Origin: Skermanella aerolata KACC 11604
Lineage (GTDB): Bacteria > Pseudomonadota > Alphaproteobacteria > Azospirillales > Azospirillaceae
Length of the DNA stretch: 50,787 nt
Direction: 5' to 3'
NCBI RefSeq assembly: GCF_000936425.1
Contig: NZ_AVFK01000045.1
Span: 1-50,787 of the forward strand
Shown: positions 43,472 to 50,787 of the stretch, in pieces
How positions within the stretch are numbered: the first letter of the stretch is position 1
Layout of the letters: the number at the start of each line of letters is the position of its first letter
Made by a program: the position numbers and the translations under genes
Notes under the pieces: model-generated
Told to the model about the DNA's origin: nothing
What the model saw: only the letters and a program-made list of their open reading frames with translations
Databases searched by the model: none

Positions 43472-45748
43472 TTATGCTCCTCTCACGCTTGGCTCCTGCG
43501 GCAGCGCATCCGCCTTCTGGTCCGCGAAAATGATGGCCGTCTCGCCCTCGCCGGCGATCAGCATCAGGGCGGGCATCGTATCCATATCCAGGAGCGCCGC
43601 GAGCCAATCGATCTGCACGCCATCCACGGCGCTAGGGCGGGCGGAACTGTGCGGCGGGTGGGAATGCCATTCGCCGACATAGCGAATCTGTCCGGCCGTG
43701 CGCAGGCGCACCTCATCCATGATCGCCGAAACGCCTTCGATCCCACGCACGAAGCCGCTTAGCTCCTCGCAGCTGTCATGCGGCGCAGGCGTGGCATCGA
43801 CGAGATGAATACGCCGGGCCGGAATGTCGACAAGGCCTAAGAGAATGCCGCCCGTCTCGGCGGGGAGCTTAGCATCGCGCATCACGTGAACGCGCCGAAT
43901 CAGTCCGGCATCAAATGCGATCTGCCAGTCTCCGGCGCGGAACGCGGTTACCGCTTCGGGCGTCGCCGCTTCCACGCTCACGGCGCCATCGGGCGCAAGG
44001 CTCCAGACGGTGATCGCGGCATCCTCGCCATCCAGCGCCGCCGAGAGCCCCAACGCGGCAAGGCCACTGAGGATGGAAGCGCAGGATTGCGGAATCCGAT
44101 TGGTGATGGCGCGGCAGGCGCCAGTATAGGCCACCGTCTCGGCGCGGCGGCCGAGATGATCCCGCAGATGCTCGGTGCGCAGCACCAAGCCAAAATACTG
44201 CGCTTCGAGATCGCGCAGGGTCAACGTCCGCCCGGCTGGCTCCGCCAGCAGCACCGCCCCTTCGCCCGCAGGATTGAAGAAGACGCTGGCGCGCCGTGCC
44301 GCCGCCGGGTGATCTGAAAGGTATCTTGCGGCAGCCACCGAGGCGGTCGCGTCGATAATGATATCGGCCTCGGCAACCGCCTTTTCGATTTCTTCGCCCT
44401 TCTCGCTGCTTTCGAACAGATTGGCGACGATGGGCCTCGCGCAGTGTGCGACGTGATTGATGCTGTTCAGGTGCTGAGCGAGCACCTCGGCCTTTGGATC
44501 CATCACGCGGGTGCCGGTCGCCACGTGCCGCGCGAGATTATGCGGTAACAGGCGATCATCGTCGGTGATCGTCCACCGAAACCGCCCTTCGCGGGCAAGC
44601 GAGTCGGCAACGTGAGAGCCGATCGCCCCCGCCCCGATAAGAACGGCCGCGCGCCCGTCCGGCGCACCTCGGCCGGCAAGCCGCGCCGCAAGGTCGGGCT
44701 CGAAAGCAAGGTTGACCTCGGCGCAGAAAATCTCGATATCGGCGATGGCAGCCTCATCCGGTGCGCCTGCACCGATGGTCCTCACATACCCAACCTTGCC
44801 GTGCCCGCCAGACGGCTGCGCGACGCCAAGCCCGACGGCAATGTCGCCGGCCGTCTTCCCTGTGACGAAGGCGCGGTGATCGATGCCGTCCTGCTGCTCC
44901 CCGCGCGGGGAGACGACTGGCATTTCCACGATGATGGCGAAGCGGCCATGGAGCCGCCAGGTCGCGCCTTCGCCCTGATCGACCCAGGCGAGCAGGCGCT
45001 GTTTCAGGTCATGGAACAATTGGATGCCGCGCTCCTCCAGCATGGCGCTGAGCCGCGCAAGGTTGTCCGGCGCATACTTGAGGCGCTTCATATTGCCGGG
45101 CGGAACGCGGTAGGTGACAACCGAAAAAGGCTCGGCATTGTCGGGATAGCGGCTAGGCTGCGCCCGTTCGACCCGCAGCATCCTGCCGTCATTCTCGCGG
45201 TGGAAGGCGATCAGGTCCTGATCCGCCTCGTTGAGGACAGACCGGGCGATGTAAAAGCTGAGATGCGATCCTATCATCACAGGATCGATGGGCTGGCGCG
45301 CATCGTGCAGTTCGCCACGTCCCGCGCGGTGGAACCAGGAAAGGATACGTTCGATCAACTCCGCCGGCGTCCAGGTGAGACGCGCCTCGCCCCACGGCCG
45401 GTCATCGATGCAAATGGTCGCCGGAACACCTTCCGGGACGAGCAGCTGGTGCTCGGTATCGGGGAAGTCGTCGCGCAGCATGGTGACGAATGGCTGGACA
45501 TCCTCCCGCACGAAAAGAATGCCGATGCGCTCGGCGGGTTTGATCGGGTAAAAGGGCCGCTGCGGCGCGCCTGTCCGCAAATCGAGAATGACGAGTTCGC
45601 GCTCGCCGTCGCGGCGACCTTCGACAAAGGCGCCAGCCTGCGCGGCGTATCGCTGGACATAAGGAACGACGCTTCTGGCCGGCGCATGGCGGAAGCCGGA
45701 AACGTCAAGCGTCTCGTTGAACTCCTCGAGCCAAGCGCTGACGCTCAT
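43472..45748 (-). CDS. E2-E1-JAB triple fusion (ubiquitin-conjugation-like)
   Basis: A 758-residue single chain. Residues 1-210 are a prokaryotic E2-like domain with candidate catalytic Cys113 in TICIDDRPW and the GELHDARQPIDP follow-up. Residues 365-600 are a ThiF/E1 adenylation domain: GAGAIG at 372-377, TDDD at 395-398, HNLARH, and candidate transfer Cys545 (YTGACR) or Cys556. Residues 620-745 are a JAB/JAMM isopeptidase: Glu631 (ETGGILLG), His695-Ser-His697, Ser706 and Asp709; the spacing after HSH is one residue longer than usual. In type II CBASS the same activities sit in Cap2 (E1-E2) and Cap3 (JAB). Start fixed by the TGATG overlap with the upstream gene. No ubiquitin-like partner is encoded nearby. 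Confidence 0.9.
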   Translation of the reverse strand: MSVSAWLEEFNETLDVSGFRHAPARSVVPYVQRYAAQAGAFVEGRRDGERELVILDLRTGAPQRPFYPIKPAERIGILFVREDVQPFVTMLRDDFPDTEHQLLVPEGVPATICIDDRPWGEARLTWTPAELIERILSWFHRAGRGELHDARQPIDPVMIGSHLSFYIARSVLNEADQDLIAFHRENDGRMLRVERAQPSRYPDNAEPFSVVTYRVPPGNMKRLKYAPDNLARLSAMLEERGIQLFHDLKQRLLAWVDQGEGATWRLHGRFAIIVEMPVVSPRGEQQDGIDHRAFVTGKTAGDIAVGLGVAQPSGGHGKVGYVRTIGAGAPDEAAIADIEIFCAEVNLAFEPDLAARLAGRGAPDGRAAVLIGAGAIGSHVADSLAREGRFRWTITDDDRLLPHNLARHVATGTRVMDPKAEVLAQHLNSINHVAHCARPIVANLFESSEKGEEIEKAVAEADIIIDATASVAAARYLSDHPAAARRASVFFNPAGEGAVLLAEPAGRTLTLRDLEAQYFGLVLRTEHLRDHLGRRAETVAYTGACRAITNRIPQSCASILSGLAALGLSAALDGEDAAITVWSLAPDGAVSVEAATPEAVTAFRAGDWQIAFDAGLIRRVHVMRDAKLPAETGGILLGLVDIPARRIHLVDATPAPHDSCEELSGFVRGIEGVSAIMDEVRLRTAGQIRYVGEWHSHPPHSSARPSAVDGVQIDWLAALLDMDTMPALMLIAGEGETAIIFADQKADALPQEPSVRGA

Positions 45749-46878
45749 CAGCCAGCCCGCGGAGTTTCGGCGGCAGCGGAGGCACTGACCATCGGTGCCA
45801 AGATGATTGGCGCGAGGCCAAAGGCGGTGATCTCGTAGCCGAAAGTCAACGGCCGTGCTTTCGAAGGGTTCTCCATTGTGACGGTGAACTGACCGTTGAG
45901 CCCCTTCACGACGCGGCGATGGTGATTGGCTGCCTGCCGGTGCGGTGGCTGCACGTCATTGTCCTCCTTGGAGCCCTTGGTTGGGATCGGCCAGCTTGGG
46001 GAAACAATCGTTGCACCGTTGCGCCCCTGTTTTTCGAAGAGCCATTTCACGTCAGGTACGGCCTTCGTCTCGTCGGTCCCGCGATCCGGACAGAGCGATA
46101 GGTAGGAGCAGTGGTGGAAGAGCTTCATCAGGTCCCAGAGTAGCCGGTCGTCATTGCTCCTATTCCGGGTCACCTGCACGATTGCCGAGATGCTTTCATG
46201 GTCGAGATCGGAACCGAGCAGCGCATAGGTGTCGTTGCCGCCTTCCCGGAACGTGACCTGCATGGCGATCGAATCCTGGTTGCGATCGATCACTGTGTTC
46301 TCGTCCTGCCGCCAGCCAAAGGGGCTGTGGACGAAGAATTCGGCCTGCGCCTGCCCCTCCTTCGTATAGCCGGGCACGAGTTTGCCGGCGTCCACCATGA
46401 GGTGCCGGCGGCTTTCGAAGTCGATGCCGTTCTCCGCCATCCAAGCCCTGAGCGCTTCGGGACGGGAGAACACCAATACGCCCTTGCCTTCCTTGAGCCT
46501 GTGCCGAGCCTCGGCCCGCACCAGCCAGGCATCGCCACCGAGGTTGTCTTCAAGGATGGCAGCCGCTGGCACCCACAGCTCGCGGATGCGAATGCGCTCC
46601 TGGTCCTGATACTTGCCGGCGTGTTCAAGCCAGAAAAATTCGCCGAAGCCCTTGCAGTGGTCCTCGTCGAGATGGGTGATGCAGACGGCATCGAAATAGT
46701 TGCGACGGACCTTGGCGAGGTCGCGGCGAAGCTCCCGTGGGAGATCGCAGCGCATATCATCCTCGTCGTCGGCGCAGCGCATGTCGGCATAATCGATGAG
46801 CACCTTGCGCCCGTCGGCGATGTCGAGTCGCAGCGTGTCGGCGTTACCCAGCGGAAAAAAGTGAGCTTGCGCGACCAT
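45748..46878 (-). CDS. Metallo-beta-lactamase-fold hydrolase (ComEC-like)
   Basis: It has 376 residues with a good GGAAAGGAG before the ATG. The zinc-binding signature is HLDEDH at 69-74 (CITHLDEDHCKGFGEFF). The N-terminus (HFFPLGNADTLRLDIADGRK) and ALLGSDLDHESI around 230 are as in the MBL branch related to the ComEC C-terminal domain. Probably a nuclease or phosphodiesterase. The last 60 residues are hydrophobic and proline-rich. First gene of the leftward operon; its stop overlaps the fusion start (TGATG at 45746-45750). A substrate cannot be named. Confidence 0.85.
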   Translation of the reverse strand: MVAQAHFFPLGNADTLRLDIADGRKVLIDYADMRCADDEDDMRCDLPRELRRDLAKVRRNYFDAVCITHLDEDHCKGFGEFFWLEHAGKYQDQERIRIRELWVPAAAILEDNLGGDAWLVRAEARHRLKEGKGVLVFSRPEALRAWMAENGIDFESRRHLMVDAGKLVPGYTKEGQAQAEFFVHSPFGWRQDENTVIDRNQDSIAMQVTFREGGNDTYALLGSDLDHESISAIVQVTRNRSNDDRLLWDLMKLFHHCSYLSLCPDRGTDETKAVPDVKWLFEKQGRNGATIVSPSWPIPTKGSKEDNDVQPPHRQAANHHRRVVKGLNGQFTVTMENPSKARPLTFGYEITAFGLAPIILAPMVSASAAAETPRAG

Positions 46879-46901
46879 GATGGTCTCCTTTCCTCAAAGG
46901 C

Positions 46902-47127
46902 TCAACCCTTGGGCGGGTAAGAGGCGTTGCCGTAGGTGTTGTGTTCGCGAATCTGCCCATTGCGACCATGGATCAGCATTTTGCTGCCATGGTTGATGGT
47001 GATGCCGCGTACGGTATCAATGGCTTCTTGCTGGCGCGGTGGACAGACGTAGCTTTGGCACTGCCCGCGCCCTTCACGATCCATCCACCTTGATGCGCAG
47101 CAACATACTTATTTTTGTTGGACATTT
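46902..47127 (-). pseudogene. DUF2188 protein with one frameshift
   Basis: ATG at 47127 behind GGACGGCGAA opens MSNKNKYVAAHQGGWIVKGA, the DUF2188 start. After VHRASK the frame is wrong by one base near 47030, and the rest continues in the next frame as EAIDTVRGITINHGS, KMLIHGRNGQIREHNTYG and YPPKG, the conserved DUF2188 end. One base change restores about 75 codons. It lies 23 bp before the MBL gene and may be the original first operon gene. Either a pseudogene or a base-calling error. Confidence 0.75.
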
Positions 47128-47149
47128 CGCCGTCCTTCCGTCCAAAAAG

Positions 47150-47210
47150 GTTTGACTTTTATCAACCTCATGTTTACAAGTTGCTTATAAAAATGCGGTT
47201 TGTCAACCGC
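47150..47210. promoter_or_regulatory. Divergent control region with two Xre-type operators
   Basis: AGGTTTGACTTTTATCAACCT (47150-47170, imperfect dyad) and GGTTTGTCAACC (47199-47210, palindrome) share GGTT...AACC. TTGACT at 47154-47159 could be a -35 element inside the first operator. The region separates the rightward regulator gene from the leftward DUF2188/MBL operon, so one repressor could control both. Confidence 0.55.
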
Positions 47211-47230
47211 TAAAGAAAGGAGCGACCGCC

Positions 47231-48322
47231 ATGTTGGGGGAGAGGCTGAAGATCGCGCGGAAAAAGGCGGGCCTTTCGCTGCGGGCGCTTGCCGAGATCA
47301 TGGACCCGCCAGTGAGTGCGCAGGCGATCAGCAAGTACGAGTCGGGAGAGATGATGCCGAGTTCGCGCGTCCTTGTCGGGCTCGGTAAGGCGCTCGGCGT
47401 GTCGCTCGACTTCCTGATGAGCGGCGAAGTCGAGGAGCTGGCGGGCATTGAGTTCCGCAAACACTCAGGCGCTTCCGCACGCGACCGCGCCTGCGTAGAG
47501 GTGATCGTGACCGAGGCGCTCGAAAACTACCTCGCGGTGGAAGACATTCTCGACCTGCCGCCAGTGGATGATCCTTTCGCAGCCGTCCGCTGCGATCGCG
47601 TCGCGAGCTATGAAGAGGCGGAGCAGTTGGCCGACATGCTTCGCGAGAAATGGCATCTCGGATTCGATCCCATTCCGAGCATGACTGGGTTACTGGAAGA
47701 AATTGGCATCAAGGTCATTGAAGCGGATTTCCCGGAGAAGATATCCGGGCTCACCTGTGAGGTGCGGCGTACTAGCAACCGCTCATCCATCCATGCGATC
47801 GTCATTGCGCTGCATATCAATATCGAGCGCAAGCGATTTACCCTAGCGCACGAATTGGCGCACCGCGTCATAAAGGGCGTGGCGGGCACCGCCATCAAGC
47901 TGGAAACCGCAATGAATCGTTTCGCCGGTGCCTTCCTCGTCCCAGGCAAACATCTAAAGCAGGAAGTCGGATCACGGCGACATGGCGTCGCTTACCGCGA
48001 AATCATGCAGCTCAAGAAGTTCTACGGCGTCTCGGCGGCAGCAATTCTGGTGCGCCTGCGTGATGTCGGTATTCTTCCCGAAGCCGTGACCTCCTATGCT
48101 TTCCGCACCTATGCGAACAGGTGGCGGTTTGAGGAGCCGGAGCCGATCGAGGATGGCGAAGGGTTGGGCGCGTTCGAGCGGCCAGCGCGTTTCGAGGGTC
48201 TGGTTTACCGCGCGCTTGCTGAGCAGTTAATTTCACCCGTGCGCGCGGCGCAGCTTCTCGGAAAACCGCTTCCGGAGATCGAAAGGGGGATCAGGGGGCC
48301 TCGCGAGCAGTGGCATGCGTAA
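47231..48322 (+). CDS. Xre-ImmA/IrrE regulator-metalloprotease
   Basis: It has 363 residues. An Xre helix-turn-helix (MLGERLKIARKKAGLSLRAL, QAISKYESGEMMPSS) covers residues 1-65. The ImmA/IrrE (COG2856) zinc protease domain spans about 125-260 with HELAH at 207-211. A C-terminal region of about 100 residues follows. Such proteins sense stress or phage and cleave repressors, or pair with toxins. The ATG follows AAAGGAG. The PIN gene overlaps its 3' end by 13 bases. It is divergent from the E1/MBL operon, so regulation of that operon is plausible. Confidence 0.9.
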   Translation: MLGERLKIARKKAGLSLRALAEIMDPPVSAQAISKYESGEMMPSSRVLVGLGKALGVSLDFLMSGEVEELAGIEFRKHSGASARDRACVEVIVTEALENYLAVEDILDLPPVDDPFAAVRCDRVASYEEAEQLADMLREKWHLGFDPIPSMTGLLEEIGIKVIEADFPEKISGLTCEVRRTSNRSSIHAIVIALHINIERKRFTLAHELAHRVIKGVAGTAIKLETAMNRFAGAFLVPGKHLKQEVGSRRHGVAYREIMQLKKFYGVSAAAILVRLRDVGILPEAVTSYAFRTYANRWRFEEPEPIEDGEGLGAFERPARFEGLVYRALAEQLISPVRAAQLLGKPLPEIERGIRGPREQWHA

Positions 48323-48825
48323 TCGTCAACGATGCCTGTTGCCTGATCGACCTGCGCAAGGCGCGCCTTCTGCATGCCGCCCTGTCGTTGCCGCACCGTT
48401 TCGTGGTTCCCTATCCAGTGCGCGCTTCCGAACTGCTAGAGTTCACGGCACAAGAGTGGCAGCTGCTGGATGACAGCGGGGTCGAAACTTTCGACCTGCC
48501 GCCCGACGCCGTGAGCGAGGCGCTGGCGATCAAGGCACAGCGCGGCCGACTGTCCGCGAATGACTGTTTTTGCCTGGTCGCGACGGCGCGGCACGACAAT
48601 GCGGTTCTGCTGACAGGGGATCAGCTCTTGCGCAAAAGCGCCGGCGAGATGGGTATCGAGGTCCATGGTGTCTTGTGGATTATCGATCTTCTGCAGGACG
48701 CTGGATGGCGACCACTAGAGCTGCTCGTCAGCGCGCTCGAAACCTGGCGCGGCGATCCGGCGGTTTTCCTGCCCGCCGAGGAGATCGACAAGCGCCTGCG
48801 GGCGCTTCGCCGGCTGATGAGCTAG
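48310..48825 (+). CDS. PIN-domain protein (toxin-like RNase), partner of the ImmA/IrrE gene
   Basis: It has 171 residues with GTG start at 48310, overlapping the upstream gene by 13 bases. The PIN fold is supported by an early aspartate (VIVNDACCLIDLRKARL), a central acidic helix (DAVSEALAIKAQRGRLSAND) and DCFCLVATARHDNAVLLTGD with the late aspartates. PIN toxins cleave RNA. Pairs of Xre-COG2856 and PIN genes are a described toxin-antitoxin-like arrangement. Part of the candidate defence block. Confidence 0.82.
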   Translation: MACVIVNDACCLIDLRKARLLHAALSLPHRFVVPYPVRASELLEFTAQEWQLLDDSGVETFDLPPDAVSEALAIKAQRGRLSANDCFCLVATARHDNAVLLTGDQLLRKSAGEMGIEVHGVLWIIDLLQDAGWRPLELLVSALETWRGDPAVFLPAEEIDKRLRALRRLMS

Positions 48826-48953
48826 ACCTTGCGAAACAGCGGTTTACTTGCAAGTGTCTGTTCGCAGGCGGTGCTTGAGATGGACCCCGGATCTGAGACA
48901 GGTGACGATGCGAGAGTCCTGCTTCTATAAACGGCTCAGAAACAGGAGCAGTC

Positions 48954-50272
48954 ATGAAGCAATCTCGGCAGAAGCACAGCGCGACGTTTAAGGCAAAGGT
49001 GGCCTTGGCAGCGCTCAAGGGCGATCGCACGGTTGGCGAACTGGCCGGCGAGTATGGTGTCCATCCCAGCCAGATCCACGCCTGGAAGAAGGCGCTGCTC
49101 GACGGCGCGGCCGGCGTGTTCGAGAACGGCAGCGAGCGGGACGACAAGATCAGCGAAGTCCAGGTCGGCGAACTCTACCGCCAGATCGGCCAGCTGAAGG
49201 TCGAGAATGATTTTTTGGCCAGGAGGCTCGGCAAGTAGGCCGGGCCGAGCGTCGCGCGATGATCGACCGCGCGCATCCCACCTTGTCCGTCAGCCGACAG
49301 TGCCACCTGCTGGATGTCAGCCGGGCCTCTGTCTACCGCCGTCCGGCTCCGGTCAGCGCGGACGATCTCCGGCTGATGGAGCTGATCGACCGCCAGTACC
49401 TGGCGCGGCCCTTCTACGGGTCGCGCCGCATGGCGGCGTGGCTGGCCACCCAGGGCTTCCCCGTCAATCGCAAGCGGGTTCAGCGCCTGATGCGGTTGAT
49501 GGGACTGGTCGCTATCTACCAGCGCCCCAACACCAGCAAGGTGGCGCCCGAGCACGCCAAATACCCCTACCTGCTCGGCGGCCTGACGATCGACCGGGCC
49601 AACCAGGTCTGGTGCAGCGACGTGACCTACATTCCGATGGCCAAGGGCTTCATCTACCTGGTGGCGATCATGGACTGGCACTCGCGGGCAGTGCTGGCCT
49701 GGAGGATTTCGAACACACTGCACGCCGACTTCTGCGTCGATGCTTTGGAAGAAGCGTTGCGGCGGTTCGGGCGACCGGAAATCTTCAATACCGATCAGGG
49801 CAGTCAATTCACCAGCACTGACTTCACCGGCGTGCTGAAGGCCCACGGTATCAAGATCAGCATGGACGGTAAGGGCCGGTGCATGGACAACATTTTTGTT
49901 GAGCGGCTGTGGAGAAGCTTGAAGTATGAGAACGTGTACTTGCACGCCTACGCTTCGATTACTGAGGCCAAGGCGGGCATTGGGGATTGGCTGCATTTTT
50001 ACAACGAGGAACGCCTTCATCAGGCGCACGGCTACCGGACGCCCCGGCAGATCTACGAGATCCAATGCCCGTGGACATCGGGACGATCGGCTGCGCCGAA
50101 CGGTTCCGCTTCCCCCGCTTCCCGAGCAAGATCGGGAACCGGGGAAATGCTCACCTACGGGTATGGTCATAATCGAAAACCGGCTGTGCTTCGAGGTCAC
50201 ACGACCACTGCCACCGCGATGCCAATCACATCAACCCTGAAGTCACAGGTCAATGTGATTAGCATAGACTGA
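48954..50272 (+). CDS. IS3-family transposase OrfAB, joined by -1 frameshifting
   Basis: orfA (48954-49238, 94 codons) starts MKQSRQKHSATFKAKVALAA, with a helix-turn-helix and the coiled-coil end QIGQLKVENDFLARRLGK. orfB is open in the -1 frame, with its first ATG at 49259, and runs to 50272. The heptamer T-TTT-TTG at 49211-49217 is in the right phase for -1 slippage. orfB has all three acidic residues: VWCSDVTYIPM, FNTDQGSQFTS and MDNIFVERLWRSLKYENV. The C-terminal 65 residues after TPRQIYE are atypical and may reach past the normal end. Looks functional. Confidence 0.88.
49211..49217 (+). promoter_or_regulatory. -1 ribosomal frameshift heptamer
   Basis: TTTTTTG read as GAT TTT TTG in the orfA frame fits X-XXY-YYZ. 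It is located 20 bases before the orfA stop and in the overlap with the orfB open frame, as in other IS3 elements. Confidence 0.7.
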
Positions 50273-50315
50273 CTGCGGTTCTCTTTGCGCACGTGGACGT
50301 GCGAAGGAAAAGCCC

Positions 50316-50537
50316 ATGTCGTCTAAAATCAGCGGCGCTTGCCGAGCGGCTGAAGATGCACCGCTACAGGCGGTGAATATTATCGGGGAGCGAGTCCCAT
50401 GCCGAGAAGCCAAGCAACGGATCTGGCAGGCCCTCGACCTTCTGGGTCAGCAGTCCAGGAGGTTGAAGACTTCGCGCAACCAGGCGGCCGAGGTATCAAC
50501 ACCGGTACCGGCGCGTCGGACAGGAAGCGACCTTTGA
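50316..50537 (+). CDS. Small protein coupled to a serine recombinase gene
   Basis: It has 73 residues, from an ATG behind GAAGGAAAAGCCC: MSSKISGACRAAEDAPLQAV then NIIGERVPCREAKQRIWQAL and DLLGQQSRRLKTSRNQAAEV. The stop TGA (50535-50537) overlaps the likely TTG start of the next gene as TTGA. No family recognised. The good ribosome-binding site and coupling support translation. Confidence 0.45.
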   Translation: MSSKISGACRAAEDAPLQAVNIIGERVPCREAKQRIWQALDLLGQQSRRLKTSRNQAAEVSTPVPARRTGSDL

Positions 50538-50776
50538 GCCTCGCAGCAGCGTATGCGCGGGTGTCGTCAGAGCGGCAGGAAAAAGAGCAGACAATCGAGA
50601 GCCAAGTAGACGCCCTGCGCCGAGCGGCCGAACAGCGCGGTTTGTCGTTACCATCCGACATGATTTGTATCGACGACGGTTACAGCGGCACGACTCTCGA
50701 ACGCCCCGCCTTGGATCGGCTGCGTGACTTGGTTAGCGGTAAGCCTCCGACGAAGGCCGCCTTGATGGTTTGTTGA
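50534..50776 (+). pseudogene. Serine recombinase N-terminal part, truncated
   Basis: From TTG at 50534 (site AGGAAGCGACC; an ATG at 50399 is in frame but overlaps the small gene) the product reads SLAAAYARVSSERQEKEQTI with catalytic Ser11, ESQVDALRRAAEQRGL, DDGYSGTTLERPALDRLRDL. This is the start of a large-serine-recombinase resolvase domain. After LVSGKP the sequence departs from the family and a stop appears at 50774. The rest is missing or shifted, unless it resumes beyond the window. Confidence 0.65.
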
Positions 50777-50787
50777 GGACAGCGGAT

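Larger units (their letters stand above)
48881..50272 (+). mobile_element. IS3-family element, right border not found
   Basis: The left end may be TGGACCCCGGATCTGAGACA at 48881, 56 bases after the PIN gene stop. An inverted partner is not visible by eye up to the window end, so the right border is uncertain; I give the orfB stop. The element directly follows the ImmA-PIN pair. Confidence 0.55.

Noticed and set aside
43467-43607. Patatin start further upstream (ATG-like codon at 43607)
   Set aside because: It would overlap the JAB end by 136 bases with low-quality residues; the TTG behind GAGAGGAG fits better.
44612-45838. 408-codon plus-strand frame over the E2-E1-JAB gene
   Set aside because: Antisense shadow of a protein with three recognisable domains.

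Overview
The window reads as part of a large, mosaic accessory replicon (plasmid or chromid) of a high-GC alphaproteobacterium, most likely of the Azospirillum/Skermanella type within the Rhodospirillales. That placement is an inference from GC-rich codon use, VirB/VirD4 conjugation genes, an iteron plasmid origin with parAB, TRAP and Bug-type solute transport, and the families of insertion sequences present. I saw no rRNA, tRNA or CRISPR array.

Layout. 1-2462: end of a type IV secretion operon (virB11, virD4). 2463-4255: its broken downstream edge, a hicAB toxin-antitoxin pair and an integrase remnant. 4256-10606: a leftward unit acnA-tctC-lactonase with a divergent LysR gene. 10814-11035: a CDGSH iron-sulfur protein. 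11275-12351: nested IS6/IS66 debris. 12456-18073: a leftward oxidoreductase-dctPQM (TRAP) unit with a LysR gene behind it. 18081-21850: a DUF6880-type gene among remnants of ISAzo13, a tyrosine integrase, IS6 elements and a 5'-truncated group II intron. 21951-25186: the replication and partition core: rep gene, iteron origin with two DnaA boxes, parS-like palindrome, parA and a parB-like gene. 25522-33669: small cargo genes (Nudix, helix-hairpin-helix, membrane protein, PhnB-like, GNAT, P-loop kinase) broken up by IS630 and IS1 copies. 33903-36189: a low-GC DUF2513 gene, a frameshifted serine recombinase and a deleted IS3 element. 36190-37950: an AT-rich stretch with small, unrecognised protein genes. 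38017-39353: a RES/Xre toxin-antitoxin pair. 40174-42059: a small coiled-coil gene, a loxP-like palindrome, a 164-bp direct repeat and one intact IS6 element. 42243-48825: the most interesting block. 48954-50787: an IS3 element and a serine recombinase.

The standout is the leftward operon 46878-42243. It encodes a metallo-beta-lactamase-fold protein, a single-chain E2-E1-JAB (ubiquitin-conjugation-like) protein and a patatin-like lipase with a membrane-like insertion. The genes overlap or nearly touch, so they look translationally coupled. A divergent pair next to it encodes an Xre-ImmA/IrrE metalloprotease regulator and a PIN-domain protein. The parts resemble those of type II CBASS (Cap2/Cap3-like conjugation and deconjugation, CapV-like lipase), but no CD-NTase and no ubiquitin-like protein is visible, and the conjugation domains are fused in one chain. 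I infer a candidate anti-phage or conflict system; its function is untested.

The metabolic genes form two uptake-plus-catabolism units for organic acids: a periplasmic TctC-type binding protein with aconitase and a lactonase, and a TRAP transporter with a SAF-domain dehydrogenase. Each has an adjacent LysR gene.
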